DNA of 64,000 nt, taken from Biscogniauxia marginata (lineage: Eukaryota; Ascomycota; Sordariomycetes; Xylariales; Xylariaceae). Position 1 is the stretch's first letter; the number at the start of each line of letters is the position of its first letter. The DNA is taken from the NCBI GenBank assembly GCA_022695795.1, contig MU404073.1, positions 248,001 through 312,000 of the forward strand, given 5' to 3'. The notes below the pieces were generated by a model that was given only the letters and a program-made list of their open reading frames with translations, searched no databases and was not told the origin of the DNA. A program made the translations under genes and the position numbers. This document shows positions 36,150 through 49,368 of the stretch, in pieces.

Positions 36150-39100
36150 TTTCTGTGTTAAGATCAGCGATGATGTTTATTTATTCTGTTTGCACCCTCT
36201 TGCTCTAGAAGTTGTCGCAATTGATTATAAAGGACCGTTATACGTCTAAGAATACCTAGTGTTCATAAACCTACTATATATACGATCTCCTAAGAATTAA
36301 ACCTTTCCTTGTTTTCTCGTCTCCTTGAGGGTTTTCGGTCCTTCTGATCTCTTCTGTTCAAGCCGGGAGTAGCAAAAAGTAGCACCGCATTTCGCCGTCT
36401 ATCCCACGATCCGGGAGGGTGGAATGTATGTTGCATGCTGCTTGCGTCCTATACTGACCTGGTAGGGCAGAAAACGTAACCCCGCCACATGCAGCGCCGG
36501 TGGCCTGATCTTCTGTCTGCTGACCCGTCAACACACCTCAGCCCTTCGAGAAGACTGGCACCCTGCACATTAGAAGGGCTATGGTCAGTTATCAATTCTT
36601 ACTACCCGATTAAGGTATCCAGACCCGTGGGAAACTAAACTACCCCACGATGGGCGCCGAGATAAATCGTATGAGACCTGGAGCCACCTATCCCTACCCC
36701 CCTTCGTAATGTCAACCGCCATCACGAACTTCCGGTGGCCGACTAACCCACTTATCTGACTGTTGTCTGTCTGCCGAGGATTACAGATAAGAGGGAGAAG
36801 AACAAAACCTCCCATAAAAAAAATCAGGCGCTAGGAATTGTGGTTTGATCTAAAGTCCTCGGGGCTTAGGCCCGGAGAGGCCAGACCGTTCCGCGCAGGA
36901 CTAGTCTGTCTACCTAAGAAGTATTCGTGACAGTGGTAAGTTGTTAGTAGATCCGACCGACGTTAGTTATAGTCCCGCGGTTCCCCGAGGGCCCTACCCC
37001 CCCAACTGTAGAGAAATACAGGCCACGGCCATACGTTTATATCACCACGGGCTTGCCGGCGCAAGTAGCATGGTTGCCTGTTACGTCTTAGACGGTCGTG
37101 ATGCTTTGCCCTAGAAGAACTTGAGGCATGATCTACCTTTCCCTACTTGCTTATACTAGTTGTTTCCGTGCATGACGGGTTGTGATCCAGTTTTGCCATG
37201 AATTATGCTGGGTTTCGAGGTGTACGCAGGGGCTTGGCTCACTGCGCCTTTCTAACCTAGTCTTCTTTTTAATTATTCTTTTCCTGGAGACGTTTTATAT
37301 TTCGTTTTTTTTTTCCCAACATGTGGACTTAGAACTACCAATCCGGTACATATCCACTAGTTTATATGCTAACGGAGAGTAAGCTAGAATTGTCGTGCTG
37401 ATATCGATGGTGCAACTGCAAACTCGAAATGCTGGGATATAAGAAATGTATAGATAGAGCCAGCCGAGTCGTGAACGGCAGTCTGAATTGGGGATTCACC
37501 TTCGCCCCCCCTATTCCGCCTTGTGATATATGCTCTAATGACACTATATATGACGAGGCAAGAACGATGTATTTAGGATAGTAGTAACCAACCCACCAGG
37601 GCTCCGTATTTCATCCACATAGGATACAAGACGCAATAAATTATACGAACCGCCTTTTTCTTTTTTTCTTTTTTTTCAGCCCACGGCCTGAAATTCTCGA
37701 CCTTCATCTGAGGTAACACAAGATTGCCTTGCGAATAACCCTTACCGTTCGTTTCCTTCACTCCGAAGCAGACCCGTAACCAGTGGTCTATAGTCCGTCG
37801 TCGGGAAGGGGGTGGTGATGATGGTTTGCCCCGAGGCTTGATTCAGACTCCCCTTGGGGGTTGATTTCGCCGTTCTGGGGTTTCTAACGTTTATAACGAA
37901 GGACGAGCTAGGGGCCTATCTTACTACTTCGCTGTCTAGGTTCTATCCGTACTGGATTTCTCTTTTTATCACCCCGTTTTTGGTAAAGGGGAGGGGGGAA
38001 GGCAGGCATCGAAATACATAACCCACGACTCTTGTTTCTTCTGCGAGTTACACCCAATCTCACTCCCCAAGATTTTAATAAGATATGCTTGCGGTGGTAT
38101 AAGACGACGGGCGTATGAATTGGGAAGAAGGTACTTGACCTTTCCCCGGCAGGGTTTCTTCGGCCGGGAGAAGTTTGAACTTTATAAGTTTGGTTTGGGG
38201 GGTTTTCCGTCGAGAAAGCATCATTTCTTTCTCTCGTAAACACGCACACCCATATTTTTAAACTGGAAACTATTCTTGAGTGATCCAACCTAATAAGGGA
38301 GGGTTCTTAAAGGAGTTACTAACATGTTTTTGCATGTGCTGCCGAATACCTATAGCTAGCTACTTAGGCTAAGACTTATACTAGCAGGAATTATCGAGGA
38401 CTACATGGAAGTAGTAAAAGTTCAATCAAGAAATTTTTTTTTCTTTCCGAGAAGAGAATTCGTTGTAAGAGCATGTGCGCCCTAGTTTTCAGGTAACTAA
38501 CCTAGGTACATCCAAACAGGTCATCTACGACAGGCCTCCCCTCGTCCACTTACCGCTCATGCACATATACACACAGTTGAGAGTACGCACACGCACACAC
38601 ACACACACTTACGCATCAGGCAATCATCTTTCTTAGGGAATCGGGGTCCTCCTATTTCATCAGAGCCTTTGTGCCCTCTTCGCCTGAAATGCTCTTAAGG
38701 ACCGTGTGTATACTCACTCACTATAAAGATGCGTAGGATCTGAAGATCCGAGGCGTGAGTAACTTGTACTCCCTCATCCCCCCCCCCCTTCTTCCCTTCT
38801 TCCTCCCTTCATGGAGGACAATCATATATAATCAATACAATTCAGGCTCGAACCACACACCTCTACGGTACGTATAGCAACCCTTCCCCCTCTCCCCAAT
38901 ATCCCTTCATATCATGAAAAATAACTCAACAACAACCAACATATTCGATTTCATATTCACCCTCCTGATTTTTTTATACCATTTAATCCAAGACCATACT
39001 TACTTATATCACCCGAACCGGGGACGATCACGAGCACGAGCACGAGCGCGGGGGAGAGGAGGAGGATTCGTTAGACCGAGGAGCGAAAAAAGCTCGAGTG

Positions 39101-40214
39101 AGCATAACGAACGAACGAACGAACGGGCGTCTAAACATGACTGTTCTCTCTATGTGTATATGTGTATGCGCGCGTGGGCATTTTATTCTAAGCAACCTAT
39201 AATATAAAGAGTTTAAAATAACGTAGTAAATCAACTATAAAAGGGGGAAAGGGGGAGAGTATAATACTTTACAAATATATACTTACTTAGGTAACTATAC
39301 CTTTTATATTTTAATTTACCTGGTAATTAAAATTATATTACTAATAATTTCCTTTACTTTTTTTCTTTTTAAATTTCTTTTTTATATATTTCGGATTATA
39401 TGGCCTTGTATTATTTTGTTTCCTTTTTTTTTACACGTCTTGATATTTTCTTACTTTATTTTATACACACCACCTTTTATCCCCTGATTTTTAAACAAAT
39501 ACATGCATTATTTCTTTTCTTTTTCTTTCTACCCTTTCCTTTTATCTCTCATTCCCGTGAACACCAGAAACATATAAAAGGCCAGGGAAGAGTTGAAAAG
39601 TAGAAAAGCTGCCCTTTAACCTGCTACCCAAATATCTTTTCTTTCTCTTAAAAAGTAAAAAAAAAGTTCTATTAAAAGCAAAAACCCAACCCTCCCCTAT
39701 CCCCCTTATCTTTAAATCCGTCCTTTCCCTTTTCTTTCCCCTCCACTCCTTAATTTATCTCTGTATTTACACCCTTTATGTTTAATCTTTTCTTTTTCAC
39801 CCTTTCCCTTCCCTTCCCTTCTCATGTTCCGTCCCTCCTTACCCCTTCCTCCCCCCCCCCTTCCCACATCCAGCCATCCTTATTACTCTCTTCTATAAAG
39901 TCGATAACGTGTATCTCTTAACAAGACCAAGAGAAAGAAAGAAACAAAAAGCAAAGTCAAACTATCGTTACTTTACTTTCCAGCTGTAGCCTCTCTCCCC
40001 CTCTCTCTTTCTTCATCCCCCTCGGAAGAATCAATATTAACGGTGAAGAGAAATAATAATAATAATAGAGGAAAGGGTTTGCTCCTCCGTCCCCCCTAAT
40101 GATGGACGATTCCATAACAACGCATACGCCCATAGATCCCACATTTTCTCTACACCTACACACACGCACAGCACACGCACAGCACACGCACACACAACAG
40201 CACACAACACACTA
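36150..40214. other. Intergenic region, no gene found
   Basis: About 4 kb between two minus-strand genes. It begins with the acetate kinase leader and promoter. No coding sequence could be supported; the frame at 37908-38288 has no family resemblance. (AC)n runs lie at about 38594-38608 and CACAG-type repeats at 40155-40200. The part at 39230-39480 is very AT-rich, and 39700-39870 is a long pyrimidine-rich tract. Confidence 0.6.
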
Positions 40215-42807
40215 CTAATGTTCGCCGTGAGGTTGACGGCTTTTAAGAAACATATCAAAGGTTTCGACGTAGAGTTCCTTCAGGCTCGTGGTGGCCTGGA
40301 CGTGGGGGTTCTGCTCGAGCGCGTCGGCCCACTGCTGCCAGCGCGTCCCCGGCATGGGGTCGCGCCAGCGGCGGAACTCCCGGAGTAGGCGCGACAAGCG
40401 GAGCACGAAAGGGGCGAAATGGATGTCTACGAGGCAAAGGTCCGCGCCTAGGAAATATGGGCCCTGGCAGATATCAAGATCAGCAAGTGGAAATAGTAAC
40501 ATATATAGTGCGGGGGCTCAACTCACCCTTTCGTCGGCGGCTTGGACTAGTGCTGTGATATCGCCTTGGAGCTTGTCAATATATTCCGTTTGCTTTGGGA
40601 ATTCCGTAGCTCTCATCAGTGCAAAGAAGGACGGCACTATCTTCGCATTGATCTGGTAAAGGCCCGAGTGTTAGCCAAGCCAGCATAAAAGCACCGTCGA
40701 GTTGGAAGAAACGTACGTGGTCGATCCATAGCCGGCAGTTTGCTTTTAGTCGAGGATCTGTTGGAAAGAGAGGCACCCTTTGATCGTGGTCTTCGAGCTG
40801 TCCAGTATTAGTTACTGTGGAATATATTGGTAAGGGCGCGCTGATAACTTACATATTCTAGGATGACGGTACTTTCGCCACTGGCCCAGTCGCCTTCTCT
40901 AATAGCAGGGACCAGCCCCCGGGGGTTGGCTTCAAGCAGCTGAGTAGGGCGCTTGAAGGGGTCGGTCTCGCAATATTGATACTGCATCCCTTTCACCTCG
41001 AGTGCAATCCATACCCGCTGGGAGAAGGGGCTAGTTTTGGTTGGTTTAATATTAATTATCAAGATTATACTGGAGTCATGGAAAACCCTTACCAGAAGCT
41101 AGCTGCGTACAACTTCAAGTCGTGCTCCTTGGAGTGCTTCTTCGCAGTCGCAAGAGCTACTCCCGATGGTCGCTTTTGTGCAGGTTTCTGGCCCGAGTTA
41201 GTACTCTTATCCGTAAAGATAGCCAAGCCCAAGTAAGATATCTAACGAGAATCTCTTTCCTCTTTGTAACATGAAGGCAGCAGGACATAGAGTATTCTCG
41301 CCTCGTCTGTGGGCAAAATTCCGAACAAGGTTATATGTGAGAGAGGCATAGAAGTGTGAAAGGGGCCCTGGTAGAAAGTCGTCATAACTCACATGTATTT
41401 TCTTGGCTTCCTTCTCTTGCGCCGCCAAGAACCTCTGTACGGTAGACTTCTTGATCTCGTCGCTCTTCTCTAGAGAATGCTTGTGAGGACCGGCCACGCC
41501 GTCGCCCTTGCCGTTCCCGCCATTCCCGTTGACTCTCTGTATGGTCCAGAACTTCTCGCTGTTCATGTGAGAGCCTGGCGGTCTTGGCAGGCCGTCGGGA
41601 AAGGTCTGCTGCGGCGACTGGTATGCGCCAGACTGCGAGCCGTTGTTCAGGGCGCCGTCGCCTTCTGCTGGGATGGTCGCGCCAGGGAAATACTCGGTGA
41701 TCTTGATCTTGACGTCGCACAGATCCCTCTCGCGCGCGAACCGCTTCCGCTTCTTCTTGGAGGGGTCGTCGGACTTGGGGGTGCCCGGGGGGCGTCCTTT
41801 CATTCGGCAGTCCCAGTAGTGAGAGACGAACGGCTTGCGCTTGTACTTCTGGGTGGAGCGGTGGGAGTAGACATTATCAATATGGGGGAAGTAGGTCTCG
41901 AACCTGATGGGGCGTCAGTCTGGACAGTCACTTAGGCAGCAAGCGAAAGACGGGCGCACTGGTCATTGGTCAAAACGATGGTATCATCAACATTGAACAA
42001 TCTCTCGCGCCAGATCCGGAGGTCTGGCGGGTCGACAACTATCCTACTAACTAACTGGCCATGGGGTCTCTGTTCGGCCGAATCCGAGCCTGGGGCGGGG
42101 AGCTGGGGCGCGGCAAATACGTCGTCGTCGGGCTGGAGCGGGGGAAGGGCACCAGGCTGCGATATGGAGGCGTTGGGCGTCAAGATGCCAAACTGAGTGT
42201 GAGGCGGCGCCGAGTGTGGAGGTGGGGGTGGTGGAGGAGGCGGCGGCGGCGCATGGTGGTGGTGCGGCGGTGGCTGGATATCGGGGGCCGACTGGGCATG
42301 GGCGTGAGGATGAGGATGCGGGTGAGGATGGGGATGGTGCTGGAGATGGTTCGGCGGGGGCTGGTCGCTGTCGAAGCTCTCGTGGGCGTGGGGATGGGGA
42401 GCAAAGTCGGGATGGACTACCGGGCCCGGAGGCACTGCGTGCAAGCGCTGGAGGTGTTGTTGGAAGACGGCTGGGTTGGTCGCATCGAGGGTTGCAAGGT
42501 CCAGGTTCGGATGCGATGGGAGGGACTGTATGCGAAAGTGATGAGGGGGCGGCGGCGGCGGCGGTGGCGGAGGTGGAGGTGGCGGTGGTTGTTGCTGTTG
42601 AGGTTGCGGCTGCGGCTGCGGTTGTTGTGATGGTGGATGCGGGTGCTGGGCGTGACGGTGGATATCGTGCGAAAGCGGATCTTCTGGTGGTTGGAAAGGG
42701 TTGGAGGCAGGGTCCATGATTGTAGCTGGTGAGTTGCTATAAGACGACGTGTTGCTTCTGCTGCTGTTGTTGCCGCTGCTGCTGCTGCCGATGCTGCCCT
42801 CGATCAT
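40215..42807 (-). CDS. Fused protein: Pro/His/Gln-rich basic region plus omega-type glutathione transferase
   Basis: Proposed exons, in transcription order: 42807-41960, 41903-41393, 41187-41093, 41030-40853, 40797-40717, 40652-40527 and 40463-40215, giving 695 residues in one frame. Residues 1-240 are low complexity: Ser/Asn, Gln-Pro, a 15-Pro run at 74-88, and His-Pro tracts. Residues about 250-350 look conserved: YFPHIDNVYSHRSTQKYKRK, SHYWDCRMKGRPPGTPK (AT-hook-like) and SKKKRKRFARERD (nuclear-signal-like). The rest is a full glutathione transferase. Its thioredoxin-like half has a catalytic Cys in FCPFSQRVWIALEVKG (Cys485), then NPRGLVPAIREGDW and GESTVILEYLED; the helical half ends with GPYFLGADLCLVDIHFAPF. 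The CPF motif marks omega-type enzymes, which do thiol transfer and dehydroascorbate reduction. The transferase part has no in-frame ATG of its own before an upstream stop. Met31 (42717) may be the true start. The exon join around 41188-41392 is uncertain. Function of the fusion is unknown. Confidence 0.85.
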
Positions 42808-44323
42808 TCGCAGCTGGCCAGCATGTTACCCCATGCTCAGATAGCATGTCGTAAGTGCAGCGGCCAGGCAGGAGAGAAAGACGAAGAGGAAGAAGGAGGA
42901 GAGAAGAGAAGAGAAGTATCGAGGTGATGGAGCCAGTAGGAAATCGTGGCCGTTGCCGCTGTCATCTAGCGGCAGCTAGCACCGCTGTGCCTCTGGCGAG
43001 ATCGACCGAATCGGACCAAAATCGGCAACCTGTGGGAATATTTATGACTGGTAGGATGATAAAAAAAAGATAACCCCCGGAAATAAAATAAAAATTCCTG
43101 GGATATAAATGGGAGACGGAGAAAAGTGAAAAAGGATTAAATCAGAAGTCCGATGAAAGGTAATAGTAATAGTAATAGGTAGAATAATACTAACAACCTT
43201 ACCTAGTAGCTAGGTTAGTAGAAAGAAAAAAAAAGGCAGCTTCACCGAGTACGCTAACCTTAGTTATTAGTGAATTGCCCCGCCTTTGCTCCCAAGGTCG
43301 AACCAGGCCTATGCTCCCTTGCCCGCCTGTTCGGACTGGTTAATGACTTGTCCCCGACTGGTCTGGCCCTTAGGGTATTCCCCTCCAACCTTGTCTTGAT
43401 AGGGCCGTGGGCACGCAGTGGAGAACTTGCGGGTGCTACCAGGCAGAGCCAAGCTAACCATCCGCTGCCACCGAAAAGCCTATCGATAGGGAACGGAATG
43501 GACCCTGTCGATCCTGTACCTCTTATCAACGCTTATCTATCTACTTAATCTACCCGTTTATTTTCCTTGCCTCTCTAACTACAAGTAGATATATTTATCG
43601 AAAATCGGCCTCTCCTCTTTTATAGTACTTACAACTAACATAATTATTAATACTTCAATATATATTAAAAATGAAATCTTAAATTCGATTTAAGTATATA
43701 TAAACAAATAAACAGCCTATATATTTATTGTTTATGCGTCTCCTTATATGGATATATATACCTAAGTAGGGAGGCATGTGCGTATATATTGATATGTATG
43801 TTATATGTTCGTGTTGTTATATGTAAGTTTATATTGGAGTGTATGTGGTATTTGTAATGTTTGGGAGTTCAGAATACAAAAAAACAAGAATCGCTATCCA
43901 TTTTCTGCAAATACCGAAAAGACCCGGTTCATGTCTTCCCATCTATACTTTACCCCTTGCCGTGCCATGCCGTTCCTTACATGCCACCTATCCAAGTAGT
44001 AGTGATAATAGCGATACTTAATAATACAACTGTACATTCACTATCCCTGGCAGGGGACCGTCTCATAGTGTTTGTTAACCTCAGCATCGAGGCTGTATCC
44101 AACCAAGCCTTTCCCAAAATTCCGCCCCGAAATCCAACCCCCAAGACGCCAACGCGTTCTCGACCATTTCAATCATTAAGCCACTGCCACGTGAAAATCC
44201 CCCTCTTCCCCGGATTTCCTCCCTTCCATCTTGAAGCATAGATGTAAGATGCGGAGTTCCCGGAAGACAACCTGGTGTAAATTTGCAAGAAACCCCCTAA
44301 ACTCCGATGACCCGTCTAAATTC
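42808..44323. other. Intergenic region, no gene found
   Basis: Upstream leader of the transferase fusion and 3' region of the Zn2Cys6 gene. It has a purine-rich leader (42870-42920), a GC-rich patch with random open frames on both strands (43260-43550), and a strongly AT-rich stretch (43550-43760). A CACGTG site is at 44188-44193. I see no gene. Confidence 0.65.
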
Positions 44324-47300
44324 CTATGCCGTCGAGTCCCAGCCCATATCCATGGCATCCATTGGTAAATTCATTAAATTCCGCAACATCCCGTCTCCCG
44401 CCCCCGGCGTCATACCCGTCTGCCCAGTTTCCCAGTTAGGCATCGCAAAATCGTGCCCAGAACCGTCCGCCATCGTAAAAGGGCGGCCTGGCGTCATACC
44501 TATGTTGGCGCTGGCCATATTGAAGCCTTGATCTGGGAAAAAAGCCGCCGCCGCCGCCGCGTCTACTTCTGCTTGGGTGCCCAAATTCTGCTGTGGTGCG
44601 ATCGGGCTAGTTTCGAAGGACGTCTTGCCCGAATTCGGCGTCGGACCTGTCCCAACTGGATACTGCCGATGGTCTGAGGCGGCGCTCGAATTTGGTGTTG
44701 GCCTATTCGACTGCCCATCCGATATGTCGTTCGTCCCATTACTCTGATTGTCGACGTAGCCGCTAGTGTCAAATATCCCCGAAGCCATCACGCCCCTACG
44801 GCCACAGTCCGGTTGCTCACGCCTTACCTCCCCAGAGAACCACCCCTGCTGGTTGTCGGGCCCCGTCATTTCGGGCGAGCTCAACGGAATACCCTCGCTG
44901 TTCGGGTACTTTGGAAAATTGCACTCATTGGGGCGCACAATACCTTCGGCGCGAGCTTGATTGCAGCCGTTGCCGTCGGTATTCTTATGCATCTTCGGGA
45001 CATTGATGCGCGGCCCAGGCTATAGCACAATTAGCAACTGTTGTCCGTTTATATGCCATAATCTGGGAACCTACACTGTCTGTACTCCGTGGAAACGCTG
45101 TCTTTAGCTTGGGTATCCTCATCCCTAACGCTTCTAGGTCGACATCTAGCTGGACAAGGAATGATTCGGTCAAGGGGTTTTTCTTCTTTAGTGCGTTCAT
45201 GGCAGCGAGGAGAAACCGGAGAGAGTCCGCCGTTTGGCCATCGTCTGGGCGACTTTTGAGGTACTGGACAAATACTCGAGCGGCTACGTACAAGCAAAAA
45301 GACATGAACGGATTCATCTAGACTTATGGTTAGAAGGAGGAGGCGTATCCTACTACGGCATGGAAGGGTACTTACGGCAGATAGGTCCAAATGAGAGACC
45401 ATCCTCATGATGCTAGCAATCTCGTTCGCCGCAGTAATGCAGCGAACCTTGCTTTCCGCGCTAACTGTGGGCGGAAGCCGATTCCTGTCTGCCTTAAAGA
45501 TAGCTGCTTGGTGGAGACATATAGTAGAGGTATGTATGTTCATGTTCGTGAACACGATGTTAGGGTTGGCGAGCCCGCTCGGGAGCTTGAGGTGACTTGG
45601 TAGGCAGAGGGAGGTGTTCAGGAGTATGTTATCCATATTTCTATGACGTTTCCAGAACTCGCCATTCATGTCGTGGTCACGATCCTCCACATCTGGTCGG
45701 TGAAGATGGACGAGATTGCGACCGAAGAGGCACGCCATCAGCACAACGCCGCCGAATGACGAAAGCTTAGCCGCACCAGCTGGACTCATGGAATCCGCAA
45801 GTGTCTGTGACTGCTCTGGTCGACTCAAGCTGAAGGCTTCCTCTGACGAAGGTAGATTGGTCATGATATCTCGTTCGTCGACCGACATAGGCCACCCCGT
45901 TCCAATGCTAGCATATCTGTCTTCACAGAACGCCATCCAGAATGTGCGCCGCCTCTCTTCTTTCTCGGTCCAGTCGCGCGGAGGCGGGAGGCACTGTTTC
46001 ACGTCCAGGCCAGTTCCATCGAGCCTGTGCATCCCCATCCTGTATCCTGTTAGCGTTTATATCCCGTGCAAAACCGCATGGCGGCGGCGTAACTTACATT
46101 TGTGCGAGGCGCACTGCTGAACCAGTGCTCATCCAAGCTCTCGGGAAGTACATCATCTTGAACTCGTACGAAGCAAGCAGGATATGAGTCTGGCAGTGGG
46201 CAACCGAGATCAGATGTTCGCCGTAGCCTTTAATATAGTCCGCCTCGATATACTTGCGTGCGCGCTGATAAAATAAATCTTTCAGATTTCCATATTTATC
46301 TGTCAGTGAGCAGGCCAAAGTCCATATCGCGTATCGAAGTGCCACCGGAGGTCTTTGGTTCGGCGCCCTGTGCGTTTAATGAGTGAGCGACATGCCTTTG
46401 TAACTAGATTAATGACCCAAGGATGAATAGCAGAACATAACTCCCCAAGAATAGGAGAAGGCACGACATACAAATTCATCGCCGCCAAGTACCGGAATTT
46501 ATGTATCATAGGCAACGACGGATGTATCTTCTCGAAATACATCTGATGTCTGAGAGAGCGGTGAGCCGAAATCCTTGTACGAGGCGTAGCATATAGCATG
46601 AGCTTACAGTTCGTCGATGGTCTCCTGAGGAGGAAGAGGCTCCTCTAGACCTAGGCCGATCATCTCCCAGGTGAAACTAGGATCCATGCCGTTTATGGGC
46701 ATAGGCATGCTACCGGCAAAGTTGAAGTCCTCTAATCCACCAGCCTGAGGCGATTCCCCATTGAAATGCCAGCGGTCCATATCACGGTCGCCCGCGATGC
46801 CTATCGGGGGGTTCGCGACATGGAAGCTTGCGGTAGCGGCAGCTTGCTGGGACCGGGTCTGCTCGAAGGCGACGGTCGGCGTCTTCGAGGCATGGTCCGG
46901 GCTCGCGGCGGTGGTGCTCGGCTCTTGGGTCTTCAAGAGCTCCTCGACTTGCTCTGAGATTGACGACAAGGGTCAACGTCAACTCGACACACCAGGAGGG
47001 GCGGCCTGCCAAGCGGTAACTCACTCAGTCTCTCCTCCAAGGCTTTCACGTAGCCCCTCTTAGGGCCGCTCTTCTTCCTCACTTCATCGTAGGCGCACGA
47101 GTGGCCCAACCGGGTACATGTGCTACAGCTCGGCTTGACACCATCGCAGCGCAGCTTCCGCTTGCGACATATCATGCAGGCAAGCCTCTTTGGTTTGGGT
47201 ATATCGTTGTTGTTGCGAGGGGTGGCGGACGGAGCAGAAGCATCGGCGGGCGGAGTGTCGTCAGTTCCCTGGGACGAGGGGGTAACTGTTGCACCACCGA

Positions 47301-47325
47301 GAGGATCGGCATTCGCATGGGACAT
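44324..47325 (-). CDS. Zn2Cys6 transcription factor with fungal-specific regulatory domain
   Basis: Seven exons, in transcription order 47325-47025, 46953-46608, 46549-46472, 46367-46098, 46039-45376, 45317-45075 and 45019-44324, give 865 residues. All six joins keep frame with GT-AG ends. The zinc cluster is CMICRKRKLRC then CSTCTRLGHSC, with Cys at 50, 53, 60, 67, 70 and 77, followed by a basic linker (RKKSGPKRGYVKA) and a coiled coil (LEERLKQVEELLKTQ) for dimerisation. The middle-homology domain spans about 240-590, with KIHPSLPMIHKFRYLAAMNL, FPRAWMSTGSAVRLAQMMG, EERRRTFWMAFCEDRYAS and MACLFGRNLVHLHRPD. The tail is Asn/Ser/Gly-rich. ATG 47325 was chosen because the frame upstream offers only TTG. 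Such proteins bind CGG-containing sites and control metabolism or development. I could not name the ortholog; cellulase or xylanase regulators are among many relatives. Confidence 0.92.
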
Positions 47326-49368
47326 GCTCGGCAAGTGTACGACGACGAGGCGGGAGTATCGGATATCGGTCGAGTCGCGAGGCCAAGAGGAGGCGAATGG
47401 GCGGGAAAGCCAAGGTAGACTGTCGCGCCGTGACTCGAAGATGACGGGCCTTTGATGTGGCGCGCGTGCCCGGGCTCACGGGTGTTGGGGAACTCGTCTA
47501 TGCTACGGGCAGCCAGACGAGCGATAGTAGTACTGGTACATCGGCCTCGGAGACAAGCTATCTGAATGAAGTTCGGTGTCGGTTCTGGGGTTTCTATACA
47601 AGCAGCTTTGTAAGAATGGCGAAGTTAAGAGCCGTCATCTGCTACGTTGGCGGGTTTTTTAAGCCGAGTTGGGGTTAGGAAGAGAAGGGAGCTGAGGTGG
47701 AGGGCGAGGTAGAGGAGGGTATTGGGATTGCAGCGCGGATACATAATGTAATCTAAGCCATTGACGGTACTCAAGGCTAGCCTCCTTAGGCCCAGCTAGC
47801 TAAGGTTATCATTGGTGAAGACTACCGACTACATTGATATATCTCCACAGACAAAGCGTAAAGCTCCAAATTATAGTCTTATAAGGTCTGCTCGCCAAGA
47901 GATACAGCATACCATGTATCCCTGCTTCTTTTCTTGTTATCCCTTTACTTACCGATTTATTTATTTTTCTTTCTTTACTTTATTCCATCTTGTTCATGCT
48001 ATGATTATGTATTAAGTAGGTACCTAAGATATATATATATACATATAATGCAAGCGGGAAACGACATGGATACTTTCAGTAAGCACTACTTATAAGAAAA
48101 GAGCGAGAGGGGTTCGAGGGGTTGGGGTTACGTAGAAAAAAGGAAAACAGAAAAGAGAGGTAAAGAGAGGTCCCATTGTCTGGATCCTTCTTATGACTAG
48201 AATGCATAGCTGACCTAATCTCCCGTCCCTCTCTCCCCCCCCCTTCACCCCCCTCCAACTTCCCAACTTCTTCATACCTGAAAACATGGGTCGCCAATGC
48301 AAGCACGAGAAGGTAGCAGTGCGTCCAGGCAGACACAGACATTACATGTGCATGCATACGTACTAACCAGTAATTAGCTCATCAACCAATCCCACCACCA
48401 AGCATCCTCTTCCATCTTATTCCAAATTCCATAATCTGTCTGTCTATCTGTCTCGTTCGAGGCTCGGCCGGCTCAGCCTGCTCGTCCAGGTTGACAACCG
48501 GGTGACGCTGGACGGGAATTCGTATAAGCACGGTGACTGACCGATGGCCGTCATTTGATTTGCTCAGTCCTGCATCATACATAAATGTCGTAATCAAGTA
48601 TAAGATATGGTGTGCCGGAGAGAAGGGAGATATCCCAACAGAACGGCATACAATCCGGAGCTAAGTAGACGGAGGGTCGGAGGATGGAAGATGGATAACG
48701 AGGCAGAGGCGGGTCCGAGGTCATACTATGATCGCCATATACATATTCCCTTGAAATATTCCGAATGGCATTCGGCATCCCCAATTTTATCAACTTTTAT
48801 TTTATCCTTTAGAGGATCGGCCAATTCGAATGACCTGCATTATCTATCGTCGGTTGTATAGAACCAATCGCGACGTACCTAGGCTAAGTAGAGGGTAATT
48901 AGTCCCGACAGCCAATCTCTCGGGTATCTTGCAGCCACGCAGTATGCATCCGCAAGTCTCATCTCAAACAGACCTCGTTGAAACCTATCATACCAACCAA
49001 TTGAACTATAAGCGGGCGAGTCTCGTGCAGTGAGGTGTGTGTGATCGATCGTACATCTAATATTAATTATTTTCTACAGAATGGTATAGGTGTGCAACCT
49101 GGGCGCCCGGTCGACCACAACCCTAAAGACCATCCAGTCACCTTCAACTCGGTACCCTATTCTCCCGCGCTGACGACTTCATCGTCACGATGCGGCTGCG
49201 TGAGTGTTATAGTCATCACACCCTTTTTTGACGATCGTATACGTAGAGCGTTCTGTACCGGGACCAGGAGGCTACTTTGTAACTGCCGACCATCCTACCG
49301 GCAATATGCTTGCGAACGCCCGGCGGCAATTTTGACGGGAATTATGACGGGAACGCGCTGTGGGAATC
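47326..49368. other. Intergenic region, no gene found
   Basis: Promoter of the Zn2Cys6 gene on the left and 3' region of tex1 on the right. I see no gene. Minor features are a TA repeat at about 48030-48045 and a CT-rich run at 48221-48262. The frame at 49035-49403 overlaps the end of tex1 on the other strand and is not supported. Confidence 0.65.

Noticed and set aside
41288..41288. ATG as the only start of a separate transferase gene
   Set aside because: The exon at 41393-41903 ends in a perfect GTGAGT donor in matching phase, so a fused gene explains the data better; kept only as an alternative.
42061..42719. Long plus-strand frames opposite the fused transferase gene
   Set aside because: They are antisense readings of the Pro/His/Gln repeats; the minus strand carries the spliced, conserved protein.
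43260..43548. Paired 89- and 92-codon frames on opposite strands
   Set aside because: Same GC-patch effect; neither has a plausible domain or neighbours that would form an exon.
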